From contig CAMDCZ010000013.1 in the NCBI GenBank assembly GCA_945890735.1, positions 1 to 47,902 of the forward strand: a stretch of 47,902 bases of DNA. The letters are read 5' to 3'. The stretch is from Bordetella parapertussis. GTDB taxonomy: Bacteria > Pseudomonadota > Gammaproteobacteria > Burkholderiales > Burkholderiaceae_C. A model generated the notes under the pieces. It did not search any database and was not told where the DNA came from. It was given only the letters and a program-made list of their open reading frames with translations. The translations under genes and the position numbers were made by a program. Position 1 is the stretch's first letter. The number at the start of each line of letters is the position of its first letter. Shown here in pieces: positions 37,366 to 45,546 of the stretch.

Positions 37366-39894
37366 GTGAACACCCCTTCTTCCAGCGCACATGACGCATC
37401 CACTTTGGACACCTTGACCGGTGGCGCATTGACTGCTCCCACCTCTGGCGAACGCACGGCCCGCTTGCGTGAGTGGATGGCCACCGAGCCCAGCATCGAT
37501 CTGCTGCAGCAGGTTTTCAAAGAGATGAGCGCCCGTGACAAGGGTGCGGCCAAGCCTTTGCGTGAAAAATTGGATGAACTGCGCCGCATTCATCACCAAG
37601 ACGCTTTGGCACAGGAGTGGGCGCAAAAGGCCCAGCACTTGTTGGACACCACGCGACTGAATTTGGCCGACGCCATGGCCTGGTCCAGGGATGCCGCGAA
37701 AGCCGGTGCGCCTTTGTCGCGCGAGCCCTTGGCCAGTTTGCGCGTGGCTTTGGCTGAACGGGTCAAGCACATCGAAGACCTCGAGCACCGTGCTCAGGTG
37801 CTGCGTGAATCTGCCGTTTTATTGGCCCAGCGCATTGAAGTGTTGTCCACCAAGCCTTGGCCGGAAGCTGTTGATGTTCAAGGCAGTTTGGCAGCCGATT
37901 TGCAGCGTTTGCAATCGGAATGGGCCACGCTCACCCAGGATGCGCATTGGCGCAGCGTGGACGCCAAATACCCGATCAGCGTGAATGAAAGTGCACAACA
38001 CATTCAAGTGGTCTGGGATGCGTTTTCGGCGGCCTTGACACAAACCCAAGCTGCCGCGCAGGACGCCAGCTTGCCCCTGCCGGCGGTGCCTGCATGGGCT
38101 GACCAGTTGAAAGTGTTGCGCGGCGAAGCCCCGCCAGCGCCTGCCCCTGCCAAGCCCGTCAAGCCCAAGGCAGAGCCGGTTGTGCATGCACAAGACCCAC
38201 AAGCCGTGGCCGCCGCCAAAGCACTGGCTGCCGAGCAACGCCGGTTGGCGGACAGCGTGCGCCATGAATTGGTGGCCAAAGCCGAGGCCTTGACCAGGGC
38301 TGTGGTGCCAGTGGGTGTCACCGAGCCCGCCACTGAGCTTGAAGCAGCCGCCCCCCCTGAACCCGCCACCGTGTGGGAGCCAACCATGCAAGGTCGGAAA
38401 CTGCAGGACAGCCTGCGCCAACTGCGTGCAGATTGGAAGCAAGCTGACCAAGGTGTGCAGCCCAACCATGCGTTGTGGAAGCGCTTTGACCAGGCTTGCA
38501 ACCGCGCTTATCCGTTTGTGCAAAGTTGGTTGGAAAAGGCCAAAGCTGAATCCTCAGCACACCGTGAGCAACGGGTGGCTTTGTTGGCGGAGGTGGTTGC
38601 CTGGACCCAAGCACATGCTGGCGACACCGATTGGAAAAAACAAGCCCGCGAGTTGCATCAGTTTTCTGAGCGTTGGCGCAACAGCGGCCACCTGAGTGAA
38701 AAACTGTTTGCTGAAATGCAAGCCCAATGGAAGTCAGCGATGCAAGCTGCCCATGGCGCTTTGGAGAAAGCACAGTCCGACAGCGTGGCCTTGCGCCGTG
38801 CCATGGTGGAAGAAGCCAAGCAGTTGAGCGCGGCCCCCTCATTGCGCATCGACGCGGTCAAGGCCTTGCAACAACGCTGGCAAGTCGAGTCCCAAGCCGT
38901 GCCGATCGACCGCAAGTTGGCCCAAAAACTGTGGGATGCTTTCCGCCAACCGCTGGACGAAGCGTTTCAGCGCAAGACCCAAGAGCGGGCTGCACCCCAA
39001 GCCACACAAGCTTTGTCCGCCCACGACAAAGTGGTGCTGGAAGCCTCACAGGCCTTGGAAAAAGCCATCGCCCAAGGCGACGCGGGCCCGATTCGCCAGG
39101 CCATGCAAGCCTTGAACGAAGCGATGCAAGGGCGAGTGGCTGCCGCCCCGCCTGCACCTGCGGTTACGGACGCACCTGCGGTTGCGGACGCACCTGCGGT
39201 TGTGGACGCACCTGCGGTTGTGGACGCACCTGCGCCCAAACCACCTGAGCCGCCTAAAAAAGTCGTGGCGGTGCGTGGGGACGACCGACCCGGACAAAAG
39301 AAAACGGAGCCTGCGCCCGCTGGTCGTTTTGGTGACAAACCCGGCGCCAGGCGTGATCAGCGTGACGGCCCCGGTGTCCGGCGCGGCGCAGATGCCCCGC
39401 GTGGACGCGACCGCGAAACCTTTGAGCCCCGTGGTCCTCGTTTGGGTGACGCCGCTTTCCGAGCACAGCGCCATGCCCTGGAGCAAGCCGACCTTGCCTT
39501 GCGTCGCCTGGCCATGCAGGCGCACGGTGAAACCCTGGTGCACCTGCTGTCTGCTTGGGAGACCCGTCAAGTGGCACAACTTCCCCCAGTCAAAGAGCTG
39601 GGCAGTCGAATCACACCGGCACAGCGACAAGCCTGGGTGCAAGCCTTGCAGTCAGATCCCCAAGGCAATGCCGACACCGCATTGCTGCGTTTGGAAATGG
39701 CGGCAGAAGTGCCTACACCGGCCAGCCACGCGGACGCCCGTCGTGCCTTGCAGTTGCAGTTGCTGACCAAGCGACATGAAGCCGCGCCAGCGCAGACCTG
39801 GCCCCAAGACATGGCGGTGGTGCTGTCAGCACCTCACCAAGCCGAAGCAGCGCAGCGTGTGCAGGCCGCATTGAAGGCCTTGCTCAAGCGTTAG
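37366..39894 (+). CDS. Large DUF349-domain protein
   Basis: An 842-residue, largely helical protein of unknown function with several DUF349-type repeats (for example LQSEWATLTQDAHWRSVDAKY near 184-204, LRADWKQADQG near 353, MQAQWKSAMQAAHG near 447 and LQQRWQVESQAVP near 502). DUF349 proteins are long coiled, Trp-containing repeats; no enzymatic motif is visible. Linkers are Ala/Pro-rich. A six-residue APAV(V/A)D repeat occurs near 597-623, followed by an Arg/Gly/Asp-rich segment (about 645-690) resembling RNA-binding RGG-type tails, and a helical C-terminal domain. The start is GTG at 37366 with no clear ribosome site. Its stop overlaps the convergent lpxH stop. Confidence 0.85.
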   Translation: MNTPSSSAHDASTLDTLTGGALTAPTSGERTARLREWMATEPSIDLLQQVFKEMSARDKGAAKPLREKLDELRRIHHQDALAQEWAQKAQHLLDTTRLNLADAMAWSRDAAKAGAPLSREPLASLRVALAERVKHIEDLEHRAQVLRESAVLLAQRIEVLSTKPWPEAVDVQGSLAADLQRLQSEWATLTQDAHWRSVDAKYPISVNESAQHIQVVWDAFSAALTQTQAAAQDASLPLPAVPAWADQLKVLRGEAPPAPAPAKPVKPKAEPVVHAQDPQAVAAAKALAAEQRRLADSVRHELVAKAEALTRAVVPVGVTEPATELEAAAPPEPATVWEPTMQGRKLQDSLRQLRADWKQADQGVQPNHALWKRFDQACNRAYPFVQSWLEKAKAESSAHREQRVALLAEVVAWTQAHAGDTDWKKQARELHQFSERWRNSGHLSEKLFAEMQAQWKSAMQAAHGALEKAQSDSVALRRAMVEEAKQLSAAPSLRIDAVKALQQRWQVESQAVPIDRKLAQKLWDAFRQPLDEAFQRKTQERAAPQATQALSAHDKVVLEASQALEKAIAQGDAGPIRQAMQALNEAMQGRVAAAPPAPAVTDAPAVADAPAVVDAPAVVDAPAPKPPEPPKKVVAVRGDDRPGQKKTEPAPAGRFGDKPGARRDQRDGPGVRRGADAPRGRDRETFEPRGPRLGDAAFRAQRHALEQADLALRRLAMQAHGETLVHLLSAWETRQVAQLPPVKELGSRITPAQRQAWVQALQSDPQGNADTALLRLEMAAEVPTPASHADARRALQLQLLTKRHEAAPAQTWPQDMAVVLSAPHQAEAAQRVQAALKALLKR
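39154..39234 (+). repeat. 18-bp tandem repeat inside the DUF349 gene
   Basis: Four full copies and a half copy of an 18-base unit, GCACCTGCGGTTGYGGAC-like, start at 39154, 39172, 39190 and 39208, with a partial at 39226-39234. Copies 3 and 4 are identical. They encode the hexapeptide APAV(T/A/V)D in frame, so copy-number change would lengthen or shorten a linker without a frameshift. Confidence 0.85.
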
Positions 39895-40688
39895 GCCGCG
39901 GGCAGTTCTATGCGTTGGAAGCCGATCTCGGTTTCCCAGCGCAAAGCTTGCAGTCGAGGCGGTGTGGCATCGCCGTCCCAATCGCTCAGAACCCAGCGCT
40001 GTTTGCCTTGACCCAAGTCGTGGCAGGCAGGTTGGTGGGTATGCCCATGCACCATCCAGTGGGTTTGGGTGTCTGCCATCCATGCCAGGGTGGCCGATGG
40101 GTCCAAGTCCACCCAAGGCTGTGACAAGGCTTTGCGAGCTTCGCTTTGTGCCCGCAGGCTGCGTGCCACATCGATGCGCGTCGCCAATGGCTGCGCCAAA
40201 AAAGTGCTTTGCCATGCCTGACTCCGCACCTGCTGTCGAAACTGCTGGTAATCGGTGTCTGCCACGCACAGTTCATCGCCATGGCTGAGCAGGCCGCTGC
40301 CGAGGCTGGTATGCAGCACACACGGGTCACAAAGCGGCTGCATGCCGCTTTCGGCCAGGGCTTGCGCACCCAACAAAAAATCGCGGTTGCCTGCTATCCA
40401 ATGGATGGGCATACGCTGGCTGGTTTGCCGAATCAGCTGGAGGCAAGATCGCTCAAACGCACCTTCAGGCTGGTCGAGCAAGTCGTCACCGACCCAGACC
40501 TCAAACAAGTCGCCTAGGATGAACAAGGCATCGGCTTGCAACTGATGCAGGTATTGCGACCATGTTTGAAAGGTGGCCGCTTGCGATTGCTGCAAATGCA
40601 GGTCAGAGATGAACTCCATGCGAGACCAGCGTCGACCATCCACCTGGTGGGCAGGCGAAGGCACGGGCGCTGAGGGCAGCAAACGCAT
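39891..40688 (-). CDS. lpxH: UDP-2,3-diacylglucosamine diphosphatase
   Basis: A 265-residue calcineurin-like phosphoesterase making lipid X from UDP-2,3-diacylglucosamine in lipid A synthesis. The metal motifs are in order: FISDLHL, ILGDLFEVWVGDD, AGNRDFLLG, LSHGDELCVAD and VHGHTHQPA. The GDLFEVWVGDD and GNRDFL forms are LpxH-specific. The ATG at 40688 is preferred; a TTG three codons upstream is possible. There is an N-terminal extension of about 25 residues before the first strand. It is the last gene of the TPR-ppiA-ppiB-lpxH operon, 9 bases after ppiB. Its TAA overlaps the convergent DUF349 stop. Confidence 0.93.
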   Translation of the reverse strand: MRLLPSAPVPSPAHQVDGRRWSRMEFISDLHLQQSQAATFQTWSQYLHQLQADALFILGDLFEVWVGDDLLDQPEGAFERSCLQLIRQTSQRMPIHWIAGNRDFLLGAQALAESGMQPLCDPCVLHTSLGSGLLSHGDELCVADTDYQQFRQQVRSQAWQSTFLAQPLATRIDVARSLRAQSEARKALSQPWVDLDPSATLAWMADTQTHWMVHGHTHQPACHDLGQGKQRWVLSDWDGDATPPRLQALRWETEIGFQRIELPAA

Positions 40689-40697
40689 GCCAGTCAA

Positions 40698-41204
40698 TCA
40701 GAGCAGCACAGCTTTGGTGACCACCACGTCGTCTTTGGGCACATCGTCATGAAAGCCGCGGCGACCAGTCTCGACTTTGCAAATCGCATCCACCACCTCG
40801 GTGCCAGAGATGACTTTGCCAAATACCGCATAGCCCCAGCCGGAGGCAGTGGGCGCAGAGTGGTTGAGAAAACCGTTGTCTTTCACATTGATGAAAAACT
40901 GGGCAGTGGCAGAGTGGGGGTCGTTGGTGCGGGCCATGGCGACCGTGTAGCAGTCGTTTGTCAGGCCATTGTTGGCTTCGTTGTCGATTTTGCTGCCGAC
41001 TTTTTTCTCTTTCATGCCGGGCGACATGCCGCCACCTTGGACCATGAAGCCTGGGATCACACGGTGAAAAATCGTGTCGTCGTAGTGACCATTTTCAACA
41101 TAGGCCACAAAGTTCGCCACGGTTTGAGGGGCTTTTTCGGCATCGAGCTCGAGCGTGATCACACCCATGTCTTGGATGTGCAATTCAATTTGGGGGTTGG
41201 ACAT
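40698..41204 (-). CDS. ppiB: Cytoplasmic cyclophilin-type peptidyl-prolyl isomerase
   Basis: A 168-residue cyclophilin catalysing cis-trans isomerisation of proline bonds. No signal peptide is present, so it is the cytoplasmic PpiB form. Core motifs are IFHRVIPGFMVQGGG, MARTNDPHSATAQFFINV and GWGYAVFGKV, covering the catalytic arginine and the FINV binding pocket. The ATG at 41204 (MSNPQIELH) fits family N-termini; the ATG at 41210 overlaps the ppiA stop (ATGA) and would add two residues. It is a close relative of the adjacent ppiA. Confidence 0.94.
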   Translation of the reverse strand: MSNPQIELHIQDMGVITLELDAEKAPQTVANFVAYVENGHYDDTIFHRVIPGFMVQGGGMSPGMKEKKVGSKIDNEANNGLTNDCYTVAMARTNDPHSATAQFFINVKDNGFLNHSAPTASGWGYAVFGKVISGTEVVDAICKVETGRRGFHDDVPKDDVVVTKAVLL

Positions 41205-41206
41205 GG

Positions 41207-41803
41207 TCATTTCACCAAAGTTGCGGATTGGATGACCACCTGTGTTTGGGGCACATCGGTGGGGAAGGGGCCGCCAGGGCCGGTGGGGGTTTGTTTGATC
41301 TTGTTGATAACGTCCATGCCAGACACCACTTTGCCAAAGGCCACATAGCCCCAGCCTTGGCCAGAGGGCGCTTGGTGGTCCAAAAAGTCGTTGTCTTTCA
41401 CGTTGATGAAAAACTGCGCGCTGGCTGAATGCGGGTTGTTGGTGCGGGCCATGGCGAGCGTGCCCACGGTGTTGCGCAGGCCACCCTTGGCCTTGACCTC
41501 GGCGCCTTCATGTTTGATCGGGGCTTTGGTGGCTTTCTCTTGGTACTTGGCGTCGTAGCCGCCACCTTGGATCATGAAGTTGTTGATCACTCGGTGAAAC
41601 ACCGTGCCGCTGTAATGGCCACTTTTGACATAGCCCAAAAAGTTTTCCACGGTGTTGGGCGCGGTGTCTGCGGCGAGTTCGACCACGAAGTCGCCAGCGG
41701 AGGTGACAAATTTCACTTGGGGATTGGCAGGCGCTTGGGCATGCAAGCCCGCGCTGAGGCTGAGCAAAAGGGCCATCAGGCCGCGACGAGTGAATGTGTT
41801 CAT
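41207..41803 (-). CDS. ppiA: Periplasmic cyclophilin-type peptidyl-prolyl isomerase
   Basis: A 198-residue cyclophilin with a signal peptide (RRGLMALLLSLSAGLHAQA), so it acts on proline bonds of exported proteins. The core motifs VFHRVINNFMIQGGG, MARTNNPHSASAQFFINV and GWGYVAFGKV nearly repeat those of ppiB next door, pointing to a tandem duplication with a change of compartment. Its start overlaps the TPR gene stop by four bases and its stop overlaps or abuts ppiB. Confidence 0.93.
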   Translation of the reverse strand: MNTFTRRGLMALLLSLSAGLHAQAPANPQVKFVTSAGDFVVELAADTAPNTVENFLGYVKSGHYSGTVFHRVINNFMIQGGGYDAKYQEKATKAPIKHEGAEVKAKGGLRNTVGTLAMARTNNPHSASAQFFINVKDNDFLDHQAPSGQGWGYVAFGKVVSGMDVINKIKQTPTGPGGPFPTDVPQTQVVIQSATLVK

Positions 41804-42384
41804 GGTGATGTGAGGGTGAGTTGTAAAACAGGTTGAAGGGCAGAGAGTTTCATGGCCAAGCTGCTGGCGTTGCCACCAGTTTCTTGGGATTTGAGAAAGG
41901 ACCGCTTGGCCAGGTGCAGCAGCACATCACCGAGGTTTTCGTGGGCGATGGCGTAGGACGGGTTGTTGCGCAAAGCCTGGACAAAAGCCTGTTGGGCTTC
42001 GTCAATTTTGCCGCGCGCTGCCAGCATGACCCCCAGGTTGTTTTGCACCTCGGGCAACTCTGGGTAGTCTTGGGAGAGTTGCACGTAAACGTCAAAAGCC
42101 TCGTCATGGCGTTCGAGTTGCTGCAGCAATCGGGCACGCCAAAACCGCATTTGCGGGTCACGTGGTTGGTTTTCCAAGTAGGCATCGATTTGCCACATGG
42201 CGTTTGTCCAATTGCGCTGCACCAGGCTTTTCTGCACCTCGTCGTGTGGTGTCCCTTTGAAATTTTGGGCGGTTGAGGTTTGCGCCTGTGCAGGGACGAA
42301 ACCCCACAAGACTGCCACGCCCAGTGCACAGACGGCGTGACGCCAGTCAAACAGTTTGCCAAACGAAAAAAAGGACATGCGCAT
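41800..42384 (-). CDS. Exported TPR-repeat protein
   Basis: A 194-residue tetratricopeptide protein. An N-terminal signal sequence (about 16-35, AVCALGVAVLWGFVPAQAQ) indicates export to the periplasm. About three TPR units span residues 50-160, with LENQPRDPQMRFWRARLLQQ, YPELPEVQNNLGVMLAARG and NPSYAIAHENLGDVLLHLA showing the N-N-L-G / A-x-x-N-L-G spacing. TPR proteins act as protein-binding scaffolds; no partner is evident, but it heads an operon with two isomerases and lpxH. The ATG at 42384 or 42378 may start it. Confidence 0.83.
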   Translation of the reverse strand: MRMSFFSFGKLFDWRHAVCALGVAVLWGFVPAQAQTSTAQNFKGTPHDEVQKSLVQRNWTNAMWQIDAYLENQPRDPQMRFWRARLLQQLERHDEAFDVYVQLSQDYPELPEVQNNLGVMLAARGKIDEAQQAFVQALRNNPSYAIAHENLGDVLLHLAKRSFLKSQETGGNASSLAMKLSALQPVLQLTLTSP

Positions 42385-42507
42385 TCAGGTAAGAACGTCA
42401 TCCCAAGGGAGTCAGGATGCAAAAAGAGATCGTCTATATATACTGAGCCCATTGTAGTAGAGAGACCTGACGCGCCCTGTTGCGTTTTTTGGCATTCAAC
42501 CCACACC

Positions 42508-43884
42508 ATGACCCTGCGCATCCACAACACGCTCACCCGTGCATTGCAAGCTTTTGCGCCTTTGCAAGCTGGGCATGTCCGCATGTATGTGTGCGGCATG
42601 ACGGTCTATGACTTTTGTCACATTGGCCACGCCAGGTCCATGGTGGCCTTTGACGTGGTGCAACGCTGGCTCAAGCAATCGGGCTACCGGGTCACCTACG
42701 TGCGCAACATCACCGACATTGACGACAAAATCATCCGTCGTGCCACCGACAACGGCGAGACCATCCGTGCCTTGACCGACCGCATGATCGACGCATTGCA
42801 CGAAGATGCCGATGCATTGGGCATCGAGCGCCCCACCGCCGAGCCCCGCGCCACCGACCACGTGCCAGGCATGTTGTCCATCATCGCCAAGCTGCAACAG
42901 CGGGGACTGGCCTACCAGTCTGCCAATGGTGATGTCAATTACGCCGTGCGCAAATTCCAAGGCTATGGCAAGTTGTCTGGCAAATCCTTGGACGAATTGC
43001 ACGCAGGCGAGCGCGTGGCTGTGCTCGATGGCAAAGAAGACCCGCTTGACTTTGTGTTGTGGAAAACCGCCAAAGCAGATGAGCCATCGGATGTGAAATG
43101 GGACAGCCCTCATGGCCCCGGTCGCCCTGGTTGGCACATCGAATGCTCTGCCATGGCCTGCGAATGGCTCGGTGAATCCTTTGACATCCACGGCGGTGGT
43201 GCAGACCTGCAGTTTCCCCACCATGAAAACGAAATTGCCCAAAGCGAGGGTGCGCACGGCGTGCCCATGGCGTCGGTCTGGATGCACAACGGCTTCATCA
43301 ACGTGGACAACGTCAAGATGTCCAAAAGCCTGGGCAACTTTTTCACCATCCGCGATGTCTTGAAGGCCTATGAGCCCGAAGTCGTTCGCTTCTTTGTGGT
43401 GCGCAGTCACTACCGCAGCCCCTTGAACTTCAGCGATGTGCATTTGGACGATGCCCGTGCCTCCCTCAAGCGCCTCTACACCACCTTGCATGCGGTCAAA
43501 CCAGACTCGATCACCATTGACTGGAACCAACCACACGCAGCCCGCTTCAAAGCGGCGATGGACGAAGACTTTGGCACACCTGAAGCGGTGGCGGTTTTGT
43601 TCGAACTGGCCGCAGACATCAACCGTCAGCCATCGGCTGCGCTCAGTGGCTTGCTCAAAGGCTTGGCCGGTCTGTTGGGCTTGCTGCAGCAGGACCCACA
43701 AACGTTTTTACAAGCCGGTGCTGCCCAGGTTGATGAAGTCAGTATCCAAGACCACATTCAAGCGCGTGCAGCAGCCAAGGCGGCCAAAAATTTCGCTGAA
43801 GCTGACCGCATTCGCAACGAATTGTTGGCGCGGGGCATCGTGCTCAAAGACTCGCCGCAAGGCACCCAGTGGGAGCGTGCCTGA
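42508..43884 (+). CDS. cysS: Cysteinyl-tRNA synthetase
   Basis: A 458-residue class I aminoacyl-tRNA synthetase charging tRNA-Cys. The HIGH motif is FCHIGHAR (HIGH at 38-41), preceded by zinc ligand Cys29 in YVCGMTVYD. The KMSKS motif is at 270-274 (VKMSKSLGNF). Other ligands lie in WHIECSAMA and FPHHENE. The C-terminal anticodon region ends ADRIRNELLARGIVLKDSP, as in CysS. The ATG at 42508 has no visible ribosome site; upstream frame extension crosses the divergent region. It overlaps the glycosylase start (TGATG). Confidence 0.97.
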   Translation: MTLRIHNTLTRALQAFAPLQAGHVRMYVCGMTVYDFCHIGHARSMVAFDVVQRWLKQSGYRVTYVRNITDIDDKIIRRATDNGETIRALTDRMIDALHEDADALGIERPTAEPRATDHVPGMLSIIAKLQQRGLAYQSANGDVNYAVRKFQGYGKLSGKSLDELHAGERVAVLDGKEDPLDFVLWKTAKADEPSDVKWDSPHGPGRPGWHIECSAMACEWLGESFDIHGGGADLQFPHHENEIAQSEGAHGVPMASVWMHNGFINVDNVKMSKSLGNFFTIRDVLKAYEPEVVRFFVVRSHYRSPLNFSDVHLDDARASLKRLYTTLHAVKPDSITIDWNQPHAARFKAAMDEDFGTPEAVAVLFELAADINRQPSAALSGLLKGLAGLLGLLQQDPQTFLQAGAAQVDEVSIQDHIQARAAAKAAKNFAEADRIRNELLARGIVLKDSPQGTQWERA

Positions 43885-44531
43885 TGTCAGCGCGTCCACT
43901 GCCAGTCAAACGCATCAAGCCGGTTTATTGGGACGAGGCTTGCAAGCACTTGGCCAAAAAAGACCGGGTCATGCGCCGGCTGATCCCTCAGTTTGGCGAT
44001 GTCTGCCTGGAGTCGCGGGGGGATGCTTTCATCACGCTGGCACGCAGCATCGTGGGGCAGCAAATCTCTGTCAAAGCTGCCCAATCGGTGTGGGAGCGGT
44101 TTGCCGCACTCACCAAAACCCTCACGCCAGCCGGTGTGCTCAAGCTCAAAGTCGATGACATGCGTGCAGCAGGTCTGTCGGCCCGCAAGGTGGAATACCT
44201 GGTGGATTTGGCGCTGCATTTCTCCAATGGCACGGTCCATACCCGCCAATGGGCCGAGATGGACGACGAGGCCATCATTGACGAGTTGGTGGCCATACGC
44301 GGCATCGGGCGCTGGACCGCAGAGATGTTTTTGATTTTCTATTTGCTTCGCCCCAATGTCTTGCCGTTGGACGATGTGGGTTTGATCAATGGCATCAGCC
44401 ACAACTATTTTTCAGGCGAGGCAGTCAGCCGCAGTGATGCGCGAGAAGTGGCCTCGGCCTGGGCGCCTTATTGCAGTGTCGCAACTTGGTATATTTGGCG
44501 CTCGCTGGACCCACAGCCTGTTTCTTACTGA
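43884..44531 (+). CDS. DNA-3-methyladenine glycosylase II (AlkA/HhH-GPD family)
   Basis: A 215-residue base-excision repair glycosylase removing alkylated purines. The helix-hairpin-helix is at about 136-148 (VAIRGIGRWTAEM), followed by PLDDVGL in which Asp164 is the likely catalytic residue. SIVGQQISVKAA (55-66) is the AlkA-type DNA-binding helix. There is no iron-sulfur cluster motif, which separates it from MutY/Nth. It is shorter than E. coli AlkA because the N-terminal TBP-like domain is lacking. It shares one base with the cysS stop; accA follows after 33 bases. Confidence 0.92.
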   Translation: MSARPLPVKRIKPVYWDEACKHLAKKDRVMRRLIPQFGDVCLESRGDAFITLARSIVGQQISVKAAQSVWERFAALTKTLTPAGVLKLKVDDMRAAGLSARKVEYLVDLALHFSNGTVHTRQWAEMDDEAIIDELVAIRGIGRWTAEMFLIFYLLRPNVLPLDDVGLINGISHNYFSGEAVSRSDAREVASAWAPYCSVATWYIWRSLDPQPVSY

Positions 44532-44564
44532 ACCGGCCCAAGCCCTGCGATCAAGGAGACCCGA

Positions 44565-45542
44565 TTGGCGAAGAAAACATTCCTCGACTTTGAGCAACCC
44601 ATTGCCGAACTCGAAACCAAGATTGAAGAACTGCGCTACGTGCAAGTGGAATCCGCGGTGGACATCTCCGAAGAGATTGACCAGTTGTCCAAAAAAAGCT
44701 TGCAACTCACCAAAGACATCTACAGTGACCTGAGCCCTTGGCAAATCACCAAAATCGCTCGTCACCCCGAACGCCCCTACACCCTGGACTACATCGCTGA
44801 CATCTTCACTGACTTTGTGGAGATGCACGGGGACCGCCACTTCGCCGATGACTTGAGCATCGTGGGTGGTCTGGCGCGTTTCAATGGCAATGCCTGCATG
44901 GTGATTGGCCAGCAAAAAGGGCGCGACACCAAAGAGCGCACCGCCCGCAATTTCGGCATGACCCGCCCAGAGGGTTACCGCAAAGCCCTGCGTCTGATGA
45001 AGACCGCCGAAAAATTCAAGCTGCCCGTGTTCACGTTTGTGGACACGCCCGGTGCTTTTCCTGGGATTGATGCCGAGGAGCGCAGCCAGTCAGAAGCCAT
45101 TGGGCGCAACATTTTCGAAATGGCCCAACTCCAAGTACCGATCATCACCACCATCATTGGCGAGGGTGGTTCAGGCGGCGCCTTGGCCATCAGCGTGGCC
45201 GATCAATTGGTCATGCTGCAGTACGCGATTTACTCGGTCATCAGCCCAGAGGGCTGTGCCTCGATTTTGTGGAAAACCTCAGACCGCGCACCCGACGCGG
45301 CTGACGCTTTGGGCATCACCGCCCACCGTTTGAAGGCCCTGGGCTTGATCGACAAAATCGTCAACGAGCCTGTGGGCGGGGCACACCGAGACACCAAGCA
45401 AATGGCCGCACAACTCAAGCGCGGTTTGAATGATGCTTGGCGGCAAGTCAGCGACTTGAAAGACAAAGAGTTGCTTGACCGTCGGTATGAGCGGCTGCAA
45501 AGTTATGGCCGATTCATCGACACCAAAGCTGACAGCCGTTGA
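44565..45542 (+). CDS. accA: Acetyl-CoA carboxylase carboxyltransferase, alpha subunit
   Basis: A 325-residue AccA, which with AccD transfers CO2 from biotin to acetyl-CoA, the first committed step of fatty acid synthesis. The N-terminus MAKKTFLDFEQPIAELETK and the core MHGDRHFADD, TFVDTPGAFPGIDAEERSQ, EGGSGGALAI and SVISPEGCASILWK are characteristic. The start codon is TTG at 44565, fixed by AAGGAG (44553-44558) at 6-base spacing and by the conserved N-terminus. tilS begins 4 bases after the stop. Confidence 0.97.
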   Translation: MAKKTFLDFEQPIAELETKIEELRYVQVESAVDISEEIDQLSKKSLQLTKDIYSDLSPWQITKIARHPERPYTLDYIADIFTDFVEMHGDRHFADDLSIVGGLARFNGNACMVIGQQKGRDTKERTARNFGMTRPEGYRKALRLMKTAEKFKLPVFTFVDTPGAFPGIDAEERSQSEAIGRNIFEMAQLQVPIITTIIGEGGSGGALAISVADQLVMLQYAIYSVISPEGCASILWKTSDRAPDAADALGITAHRLKALGLIDKIVNEPVGGAHRDTKQMAAQLKRGLNDAWRQVSDLKDKELLDRRYERLQSYGRFIDTKADSR

Positions 45543-45546
45543 TGCC

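Noticed and set aside
42466..42492. Short stem (ACGC/GCGT) followed by six T before cysS, considered as an attenuator or T-box-like leader
   Set aside because: The stem is only four pairs with an 8-base loop, and there is no specifier or T-box sequence; T-boxes are not expected in betaproteobacteria.
42496..43701. 401-codon minus-strand open frame opposite cysS
   Set aside because: Antisense shadow of cysS, which has intact HIGH and KMSKS motifs.
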